Assembly: GCA_937902605.1 (NCBI GenBank)
Contig: CALFNC010000227.1
Coordinates: forward strand, 1-22,338
DNA: 22,338 nt
Origin: an uncultured Acidobacteriota bacterium
GTDB taxonomy: Bacteria > Acidobacteriota > Thermoanaerobaculia > UBA5066
Reading direction: 5' to 3'
The position numbers and the translations under genes are program-made. Below are positions 14,700-20,834 of this stretch, one piece after another. Positions within the stretch are counted from its first letter, which is position 1. Each line of letters opens with the position of its first letter. The notes beneath the pieces were generated by a model that saw only the letters and a list, made by a program, of their open reading frames with translations, was not told the DNA's origin and did no database searches.

Positions 14700-15401
14700 C
14701 TACTGGCGGGCAGGCCCCGGGGACGCCACCGCCTCCGGATACAGGAACCTCATGAGCAGAGGCTTGTTCACGATGAAATGGGGGCCCTCCCGCTTCAGCA
14801 GGCCAAATCGCTTGAACTTGTTGATCTGCGTGCTGACCGTCTCGCGGGTGGTCCCGATCAGCTTCGCCAGGTCCTCATGGGTCAGGCGGAGCGGGATGAC
14901 GGTTCCCTTCGGCGTCTCGACCCCGTGTTCGGCACCGAGCTGCAGGAGGACGCGTCCCAGCCTGTGATACGACCAGGTGTGGCCGAATCCGGCCAATCCC
15001 TGCTCCACCGCCACGAGCCGTCGCGACAGGAGGCGGATGAAGTTGTGGGCCACGGGAGGAAACCTGGTCAAGATCTCCTGGAAGCTCCTTCGCGGTATGA
15101 CGGTGACCCGGACGTCGGTTGCCGCGATGGCTTTGAAGGCCCGCTTCTCCTCCGAAAAGAGAAGCTCGCCGAAGATCTGGTCGGGCTTCAGGATATGCAG
15201 GATCGTCTCGGCGCCCTTGTCCGAGACCGAAACAAGCTCCACCAACCCCTCCGCCACGATGAGGACCGAGTCACTGGCATCGCCCTCCGAGAAGATCGTC
15301 GCCCCAAGGGAGTACCGCCGCTCCGTGCACAAGCGGGCGATCTCCTTGACGTCCGCGTCAGAAATATCCCGGAAGAGCTCGACGGCCGTCGGTCTGGGCA
15401 C
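14700..15401 (-). CDS. Crp/Fnr-family transcription regulator
   Basis: 233 residues. The N-terminal cyclic-nucleotide-binding-type beta roll covers about residues 10-115, with FSEGD (37-41) and the cassette FGELLF...RA (Gly78-Glu79, Arg87-Ala88), which keeps the key Glu and Arg of cNMP binders. A dimerisation helix follows, then a winged HTH (residues about 170-215) with recognition helix GTTRETVSTQINKF. Arg186 and Glu187 match the DNA-reading pair of E. coli CRP; the CRP Arg185 position is Thr here. There are no Cys clusters like those of FNR. GTG at 15401 starts the protein with a normal family N-terminus. Likely target sites are the TGTGA-N6-TCA boxes at 620 and 3365, and possibly the adjacent synthetase gene; both are inference. 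Confidence 0.9.
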   Translation of the reverse strand: MPRPTAVELFRDISDADVKEIARLCTERRYSLGATIFSEGDASDSVLIVAEGLVELVSVSDKGAETILHILKPDQIFGELLFSEEKRAFKAIAATDVRVTVIPRRSFQEILTRFPPVAHNFIRLLSRRLVAVEQGLAGFGHTWSYHRLGRVLLQLGAEHGVETPKGTVIPLRLTHEDLAKLIGTTRETVSTQINKFKRFGLLKREGPHFIVNKPLLMRFLYPEAVASPGPARQ

Positions 15402-15409
15402 GGCCCTTT

Positions 15410-15438
15410 AGTTTAGAGTCCGTCCCTTACTCGATCAA
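15410..15438 (-). promoter_or_regulatory. sigma70-type promoter for the Crp-family gene
   Basis: Read on the minus strand, TTGATC (15438-15433), a 17-bp spacer and TAAACT (15415-15410). Transcription would begin about 2 bases before the GTG start codon, giving an almost leaderless mRNA unless another promoter is used. Confidence 0.5.
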
Positions 15439-15474
15439 TACAGCGCCGTGCCGCCGTCCGACAGAAGCACGGCT

Positions 15475-15503
15475 GCCGAGGACCTCACTGAGGGCCCCTC
15501 GGC
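15475..15503 (-). terminator. hairpin after small membrane protein gene
   Basis: GCCGAGG (15475-15481) pairs with CCTCGGC (15497-15503), with an inner CCTC/GAGG stem. It lies just downstream of the minus-strand gene ending at 15522 and before the Crp promoter. No T-run. Confidence 0.4.
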
Positions 15504-15521
15504 GAGTCGTGCCAGGCCCTT

Positions 15522-15740
15522 TCAGGCGGCCCGGTGAAGAGAAGTGACCTCTCGGGGAAGGAAATCGCGTAGCTCCGCCTCCGGAGGAGACGATTCCGTC
15601 CAGAAGAACCGCTTTCCGGCCTTCTCCATCTCGGAGAGGTATCCCAGCAGGATGCCTCCGAACGAAAGAGCGAGCAGGACGAGAGCGCCGAAGAAGGCTC
15701 CGGACCCGAGAACCAAGTAATCAGTGAGGATTGCTTCCAT
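15522..15740 (-). CDS. small single-pass membrane protein, unknown function
   Basis: 72 residues. One hydrophobic helix (about residues 8-36: YLVLGSGAFFGALVLLALSF and following) is preceded by a short acidic N-terminus and followed by a charged tail (EKAGKRFFW, then an acidic segment). ATG at 15740 is chosen because GGGGGTGAG lies 4 bases upstream; an in-frame GTG nine bases earlier falls inside that site. No family recognised. It is transcribed away from the GNAT-HDAC gene with about 100 bases between them, so a shared regulatory region is likely. Gene size and location suggest an accessory membrane protein, but no role can be assigned. Confidence 0.7.
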   Translation of the reverse strand: MEAILTDYLVLGSGAFFGALVLLALSFGGILLGYLSEMEKAGKRFFWTESSPPEAELRDFLPREVTSLHRAA

Positions 15741-15843
15741 TGTTCTCACCCCCTTTCTCTGTCTTCAATGTGGGGCCGGAAACCGGTTCTGTCCGTACGA
15801 CCTTTCACATCCGGTCCTAGAAACGCGATTAGACTGGTTGCTC

Positions 15844-17700
15844 GTGATCAGAGCCGAGAGTCGCCCGGACGCGAAGCCCTTCCTCTCCCCTCGGCCGAGA
15901 GAGGAGATCGTCCGGGATCTGGAGAAGCTGATCGAGGAGAGGAAGCTCTTCGGTGCCGAGCTCAACCCGACGGTTATCAAGAAGGCCGGCAAGGGAACCC
16001 GGTTCCTGATCAGCAAGGTTCCCTCGAGGCCGAAGCTGCTCAAACTCTGGGCGAACCTCTTCCGGAACGCGACCTCGCCGAGCTCCCTCCTGGAAGCGCT
16101 GTCCGCCAGGACGCATGAGTTCCAGCACCGGGAGAACATCCTTCTGTTCGGCAAGGACCGGATCATCTACGACACGCAGATCTTCCAGGGCGATGAGGGG
16201 ATCGGGGAGCTGACCCTCACGTTCGGCTCCCTCGCCGACCCGACGGCCGGCGTCCTCGCGTACCTGAAGGGCGCGAGGCTCCGGGTCGTCTACATCGAGC
16301 ACATCCGCGTGACGGCGCAGAAATCGGGCTACGCGTCGACGCTCTTCCGCCATTACGAGCAGCTCTTCCGCGACCTTGGCTTCAACCAGTTCCGGTTGAG
16401 CGCCGCCCTCTCCGTCGGCCGGTACTACTGGGCCCAGGAGGGATTCGACTTCTCGGACAGGTCGGAGATCGGCCGGAGGAAGGCGGAGCTGCGTGCGGTC
16501 GTCAGGAAGAGGAGCCTTCCTGTCCGGGAGGTCGAGATCGGACGTCTGAACCACGCCTACGATTTCGCCCGTTTCAGGCGAGACGTGAGGATTCCCGCCT
16601 ACCGGAACGCCGAAGGGTTCTATTCCTTGACGCGCCACGAGCCTTTCAACGAGGAGGTCTCTCTTCCGCTCGGGAAGGCGTTCCTTCTCTCCTCGGCGAA
16701 GTGGGACGGGTACAAAACCATCTACACGAATACCCCGCGGAGGACGGGCTTCGTGACCTCCAGAGAGTACCTCTCGCATCGTACGCGGGCAGGGCACGTC
16801 GAGAGCCCCAAGCGGCTCCGCACTCTCGTGAAGGCGGTCAGGAAGGACGATCTTCGAAGCAGCCTCGTCTTCCTGGAGCCGTACGTCCCGGACCTCGCGT
16901 TCCTCGAGGGGATCCACCGGGCGGAGTATCTGGCGAGATTCCGCGAGGCCGTCCGGAAGGGCAAGAAGGTCTTCTCCACGACGGACTGCTCGATCTGCCC
17001 GGCCAGCTTCGACGTCGCGCTCCTGGCGGCGGGCGGCGTGATGGCGGGCGTGGACGCCGTCATGAACGGGAGGGTCGACAACGTGTTCTGCGCCGTCCGG
17101 CCCCCCGGACACCACGCGGGACGGGATTCGACGACGGGCTTCTGCTTCATCAACAACGTGGCGGTCGGCGCCGTCTACGCGAGGACAGTCTACGGTGTGG
17201 AGCGGATCTTCATCCTGGACTGGGACGTCCATCACGGGAACGGCACGCAGGAGATCTTCGAGGAGGATCCGCTGACCTACTATTGCAGCATCCACGAGCA
17301 TCCCACGTTCTGCTTCCCGGGCACCGGCCGGCGGATGGAGCACGGGACCGGCGCGGGCGTCGGGTTCACCCTGAACCTGCCGCTCAAGCCGGGAGCGAAG
17401 GATCAGGAGATGATCGACACCTTCGAGAGGGATGTCGTTCCCGCAATCGACGGGTTCCGGCCAGGCCTGATCATGGTCTCCGCGGGGTTCGACGCGCACC
17501 GCAGGGACATGATCGCCGACCTCGAGGTCACGGAACGCTCCTTTGCCACCATGACCCGGAGAATCTGCGAGCTGGCGGACCGGCACTGCGGGGGCAGGAT
17601 CGTATCGGTCCTCGAGGGAGGCTACGACGGTCCTTCCCTCTCCTCGTCGGTCGTGGCTCATCTGAAGACGCTTCAGGGAAGGAGTCAGGAATGTTCGTAG
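15844..17700 (+). CDS. GNAT-like acetyltransferase fused to AcuC-type histone deacetylase family protein
   Basis: 618 residues from the GTG chosen here. The N-terminal half carries a GNAT-like unit (about residues 130-210): a strand IEHIRV, the acetyl-CoA loop Q-K-S-G-Y-A (159-164), then a helix and GFxxFRL strand ending WAQEGFDF. The C-terminal part (about 300-615) is a complete HDAC/arginase-fold deacetylase: HH423-424 in PGHHAG, zinc ligands Asp461 and His463 (WDVHHGNG) and Asp550 (GFDAH), and Tyr594 in GGY. Relatives such as AcuC remove acetyl groups from lysines of acetyl-CoA synthetase. The reading frame extends to 15724 but would overlap the start of the divergent gene; no good ribosome site marks 15844, so the start is uncertain. 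The stop overlaps the next gene by 10 bases, implying coupling with the AcuB-like protein. The GNAT catalytic state is unproven. Confidence 0.87.
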   Translation: MIRAESRPDAKPFLSPRPREEIVRDLEKLIEERKLFGAELNPTVIKKAGKGTRFLISKVPSRPKLLKLWANLFRNATSPSSLLEALSARTHEFQHRENILLFGKDRIIYDTQIFQGDEGIGELTLTFGSLADPTAGVLAYLKGARLRVVYIEHIRVTAQKSGYASTLFRHYEQLFRDLGFNQFRLSAALSVGRYYWAQEGFDFSDRSEIGRRKAELRAVVRKRSLPVREVEIGRLNHAYDFARFRRDVRIPAYRNAEGFYSLTRHEPFNEEVSLPLGKAFLLSSAKWDGYKTIYTNTPRRTGFVTSREYLSHRTRAGHVESPKRLRTLVKAVRKDDLRSSLVFLEPYVPDLAFLEGIHRAEYLARFREAVRKGKKVFSTTDCSICPASFDVALLAAGGVMAGVDAVMNGRVDNVFCAVRPPGHHAGRDSTTGFCFINNVAVGAVYARTVYGVERIFILDWDVHHGNGTQEIFEEDPLTYYCSIHEHPTFCFPGTGRRMEHGTGAGVGFTLNLPLKPGAKDQEMIDTFERDVVPAIDGFRPGLIMVSAGFDAHRRDMIADLEVTERSFATMTRRICELADRHCGGRIVSVLEGGYDGPSLSSSVVAHLKTLQGRSQECS

Positions 17701-18335
17701 GAAAGAGGATGACGCGAAACGTCATCACCGTCTCCCGGGGAGACACGCTGAAGTTCGCGAGCCACGTCATGCAGGAGCACCGGATCCATCAGCTGCCGGT
17801 CGTGGAAGGCGGAGAGCTGATCGGTTTCGTATCGGGCACCGACATTCGTAACTCGACGCTCGAGAAGACGACGGTCTCGGAGGGCGGCGAGATCGTAGTG
17901 AAGAACAAGACCGTCGGAGAGATCATGACGGTCGACGTGATCACGGTGAGCCCGTCCGATACCGTCGAAGACGCTCTCCTCATCATCCACCGGAGACGCA
18001 TCGGCGCCTTGCCAGTCGTGGAGGGGAAGAGGCTGCTGGGGATCATCACGAAAGCGGACGTGCTGGCGGCGTTCTGCGACACCCTGAGAATCGAGGAGGT
18101 CGGCGTCAGGATCGAGGTGCTCCTCCCACGCGACGTCGGCTCCTTCACCTCTCTCATTCAGCTCGTGCGCGCGCTCGGGGAGATCGACATCGAGATCCGG
18201 AGCCTGATCCTGACTCCCTCGCCGAACGGTTTCGTGGTCTTCGTCAGGATCTCGACGATCGACGTGGCGGCCGTGAAAAGGGAGCTGAGAGACAGGGGCT
18301 TCTCGGTGGCCGAGCTTCGGGATTTCCTCGAGTAG
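17691..18335 (+). CDS. acuB: AcuB-like protein, two CBS domains plus ACT-like domain
   Basis: 214 residues, about the length of Bacillus AcuB. The first CBS motif covers about residues 7-60 (MTRNVITVSRGDTL... HRIHQLPVVEGGELIGFVSGTDI), and the second about 80-135 (MTVDVITVSPSDTVEDAL... RRIGALPVVEGKRLLGIITKADVL). A C-terminal ACT-like unit covers about 140-214 (VRIEVLLPRDVGSFTSLIQLVRALGEIDIEI). CBS pairs bind adenine nucleotides and ACT domains bind small ligands, so it is a probable energy or metabolite sensor. ATG at 17691 follows GGAAGGAG and lies inside the end of the deacetylase gene. In Bacillus acuA, acuB and acuC form one operon; here the A and C activities seem to be in one polypeptide. 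Confidence 0.82.
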   Translation: MFVGKRMTRNVITVSRGDTLKFASHVMQEHRIHQLPVVEGGELIGFVSGTDIRNSTLEKTTVSEGGEIVVKNKTVGEIMTVDVITVSPSDTVEDALLIIHRRRIGALPVVEGKRLLGIITKADVLAAFCDTLRIEEVGVRIEVLLPRDVGSFTSLIQLVRALGEIDIEIRSLILTPSPNGFVVFVRISTIDVAAVKRELRDRGFSVAELRDFLE

Positions 18336-18367
18336 CGTCGGCCGGACGAGGCGCTACGGGTCACCTC

Positions 18368-19813
18368 TCAGGTCGCGAGGTGGACCCGCTTGGTATAGGC
18401 CATCTCCTCGATCTTGTCGGTCGAGCCGTTCACGCCGCTATCGCGGATCCCGCCGATCGGCAGGGAGATATCACTGTAGAGGGGCCCCTCGTTAATCATG
18501 ATCCGCCCGGCCGCCAGGCGTGCTCCGATGGCCGCCGCCTGCTCCTTCTCCCCGAAGACGCTGGCTCCCAGACCGTATGGACTGTCGTTGGCCAGCGTCA
18601 CCGCCTCCTCGATGGTGTCGAAGACGACGAACGAGCGGACGGGGGCGAACGACTCCTCGATCCAGAGGAAGGGCTTCTCATCCTCGCTCGCCCCCAGGAT
18701 CTGCGCCTTCTCGAACTCGATCAGCGTCGGGTGGAAGAACGAGCCGTCGGAGCGGCCGCCGATGAGGAGGCGGCCACCTCGCTCCAGGGCCTCCCGGACC
18801 TGGTAGGTCGCGATGTCGAGGCTCTCGTGCTTGCCGATGGGACCGATGTCGGTCTCCTCCAAGCCGGGGTCTCCCACCTTAAGCCGGCCGATCCCCTCGA
18901 TCAGGCGCTCCCGGAAGTCCGAGGCGACGGGGCGATGGACGAGGAAGCGTTTGGCGGCGATGCAGAGCTGCCCGCCGTGCGCGTATCCTCCGAGGAGGCC
19001 GGCCGCGGCGGCCTGCGGCAGGTCCGCGCTCTCGAGCACGATGAATGGGTCGTTCCCCGCCAGCTCGGGGACGTACTTCTTCATCCGGCCGCCCACGTGG
19101 AGCATGCATTCGCCGAGGGTCCTCTTCGTCCTCTCGAGGTACGAGCCCATCTTGATCAGGTTGTCCTTGCCGACGGGGCTGGAGGCGTAGTGGACGAGGA
19201 CGTGGACCTCGGGGTTCTCGATGAACTCCCAAGCGGCGTCCTCGCCGGGGCACGTGGAGAACTGGGCGCTGTCGGCCGGACAGCCCGCCTCGATGGCGAT
19301 CTGGACGACCCGCTGGCAGATGAGGGGGACCGAGCTGGAGGGCTTCTCCACCACCGAGTTCCCCGCGCCGATCGCGGCGAGCATCGTGTAGACCGGTACG
19401 ACGAGCGGCGTGTTGCGCGGCGGGAGGACGCCGACGACGCCGTACGGCTCGCGGTAGAGGATGTTCCTCCCCGACGCGGCGGAAAGCTCCCGTGGCTTGA
19501 CGAGCTCGAGCCTCCGCTCGAGATTCATCGCACTCGAGATGGCCCGCTCCATCTCCCACCTCGCGAACTTTCGGGGCTGGCCTCCCTCCCGGACCATCAG
19601 GTCGACGAACTCGGCTTGGCGCTCCTCGAGCTGCCGCCCGACCCGGCGTCCGAGCTCGGCGCGCTCCTCGAAGCTCGTCTGGCGAACCGCTTCCCTCGCC
19701 TGGAACGCCTTGTGGATCTTGGTGCGGAGGTCCCGGCGCGTGTCCTGCGACAGCTCGCCGATGACCTCTCCCGAGTACTTGTCGAAAATCTCGAACCTTC
19801 GGAGACTCAGCAT
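18368..19813 (-). CDS. aldehyde dehydrogenase family protein
   Basis: 481 residues, the normal length for NAD(P)-dependent aldehyde dehydrogenases. The catalytic Cys284 is in GGQLCIAAKR and the general base Glu250 in PELAGNDP. The coenzyme-binding Lys157 is in EKPSSSVP, and the oxyanion Asn134 in PPRNTPLV, where most relatives have Trp before Asn. C-terminal ESFAPVRSF and GGIRDSG are also family typical. The usual GSTxVG nucleotide motif is replaced by ASSPVG, a modest departure. ATG at 19811-19813 has GAGG directly adjacent, so the start is not firmly fixed. It lies downstream of and in the same direction as the amidohydrolase gene, 83 bases apart, so an aldehyde derived from that enzyme's product is a possible substrate. 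This is inference. Confidence 0.88.
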   Translation of the reverse strand: MLSLRRFEIFDKYSGEVIGELSQDTRRDLRTKIHKAFQAREAVRQTSFEERAELGRRVGRQLEERQAEFVDLMVREGGQPRKFARWEMERAISSAMNLERRLELVKPRELSAASGRNILYREPYGVVGVLPPRNTPLVVPVYTMLAAIGAGNSVVEKPSSSVPLICQRVVQIAIEAGCPADSAQFSTCPGEDAAWEFIENPEVHVLVHYASSPVGKDNLIKMGSYLERTKRTLGECMLHVGGRMKKYVPELAGNDPFIVLESADLPQAAAAGLLGGYAHGGQLCIAAKRFLVHRPVASDFRERLIEGIGRLKVGDPGLEETDIGPIGKHESLDIATYQVREALERGGRLLIGGRSDGSFFHPTLIEFEKAQILGASEDEKPFLWIEESFAPVRSFVVFDTIEEAVTLANDSPYGLGASVFGEKEQAAAIGARLAAGRIMINEGPLYSDISLPIGGIRDSGVNGSTDKIEEMAYTKRVHLAT

Positions 19814-19848
19814 CCTCGTTCCGCGCCGCCGATCCGCATGAGCACGAT

Positions 19849-19901
19849 CCTAGCAGCCGGTGGAATCACGGGCATAACGCCGCCCGCCCGACGCTGCTAG
19901 G
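19849..19901 (-). repeat. 9-bp inverted repeat spanning the amidohydrolase stop codon
   Basis: CCTAGCAGC (19849-19857) and GCTGCTAGG (19893-19901) are perfect complements separated by 35 nt, which can hold an inner GGGC/GCCC stem. It covers the amidohydrolase stop and the gap before the aldehyde dehydrogenase, so it could terminate or attenuate read-through. Confidence 0.4.
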
Positions 19902-20757
19902 ACCGGAAGAGCGCCTCGGCGTTCTCGAAGAGGATCTTCCGCCTGACGGCATCGGGCAACGGGAGGGAGAGGAAGTCCTCGACGTTCTGGCTCATCGAGC
20001 GGACCCCCATCGATGGCCAGTCCGTTCCCCACAGGACGCGGTCCGGTATCTCGGCGAGCCGTGGGAGGACATCGAGAAGCCTTTTCGGTGGGATCCCCGA
20101 GACGTCGAGCATGACGTTCGGATGACGGCGGAGAAGGAAGAACGCCGTCTCGTACCAGAGAGGACGGCCGGCGTGGCAGAGGACGATCGTCGTCTCCGGG
20201 AAGTCGACCGCCACGTCGTCGCAGGCCATCGGGTCCGCATAGACGTTTCGGGCGCCGGGAAAGATGGACGTCCCCGTGTGAATCATGACCGGCCGCTTCG
20301 CCTCTCCCGCCAGACGGTAGACCTCGGCCAGGGAGGGGCAGTCGGTCCTGTAGGCATTGGCCGCCAGCTCCATGTGAGGCGGGTGGAGCTTGATCGCGCC
20401 GACCCGGTAGACGTCGATGAGCCTCTTCATGTCACCGGCGATGTCCTTCGAGTGCCGCGGATGGATCCCCCCGACCGGGACCAGCCGGTCGCGGTGGCCG
20501 TCGACGTATCTGGCGATCCAGGGGTTAACGAGATCGGTCAGTCCCATCACCTCGGGAGCGACGGAGTTGATCAAGGCGGCCCGCGCGATCCCCTCGGCGT
20601 CCATCGCCTTCAGGAGCTCGCCGGGGGAGCTCAGGACCCTCTCGATGAGGTCCAGGTCGTTCCGCCCGCCCATCATCACCTGACGAGCCCTGTCATGCAT
20701 CTGGCCATGCGGGCCAACATGGATGTGGGCGTCGAAGACGGGAAAGGCCGATGCCAC
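19897..20757 (-). CDS. amidohydrolase family 2 (TIM-barrel metal-dependent hydrolase or decarboxylase)
   Basis: 286 residues with the metal site typical of the ACMSD/resorcylate decarboxylase group. His11 and His13 are in DAHIHVG, Lys123 and His125 in IKLHPPH, His160 in MIHTG, His195 in LCHAGRP, and Asp246 in WGTDWPS. These proteins hydrolyse or decarboxylate small carboxylic or aromatic substrates. The substrate here is not evident. The GTG at 20757 starts the protein close to the first strand, but no ribosome site is seen, so the start is uncertain. It is divergent from the Pat-like gene, with a shared region of about 77 bases, and is followed by an aldehyde dehydrogenase. Confidence 0.87.
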   Translation of the reverse strand: MASAFPVFDAHIHVGPHGQMHDRARQVMMGGRNDLDLIERVLSSPGELLKAMDAEGIARAALINSVAPEVMGLTDLVNPWIARYVDGHRDRLVPVGGIHPRHSKDIAGDMKRLIDVYRVGAIKLHPPHMELAANAYRTDCPSLAEVYRLAGEAKRPVMIHTGTSIFPGARNVYADPMACDDVAVDFPETTIVLCHAGRPLWYETAFFLLRRHPNVMLDVSGIPPKRLLDVLPRLAEIPDRVLWGTDWPSMGVRSMSQNVEDFLSLPLPDAVRRKILFENAEALFRS

Positions 20758-20834
20758 GGCAGGGATGATAGCGAACCACGCCGGCTCAGCCAGCCGTTGG
20801 AATGCTAAGCTGAACCCGGGGGAGGAACGGCGCG

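Noticed and set aside
15724..15843. Longer N-terminus of the GNAT-HDAC protein from the ATC-flanking GTG at 15724
   Set aside because: It would overlap the ribosome site and first codons of the divergent membrane protein, and the extra residues show no domain character. The exact start nevertheless remains uncertain.
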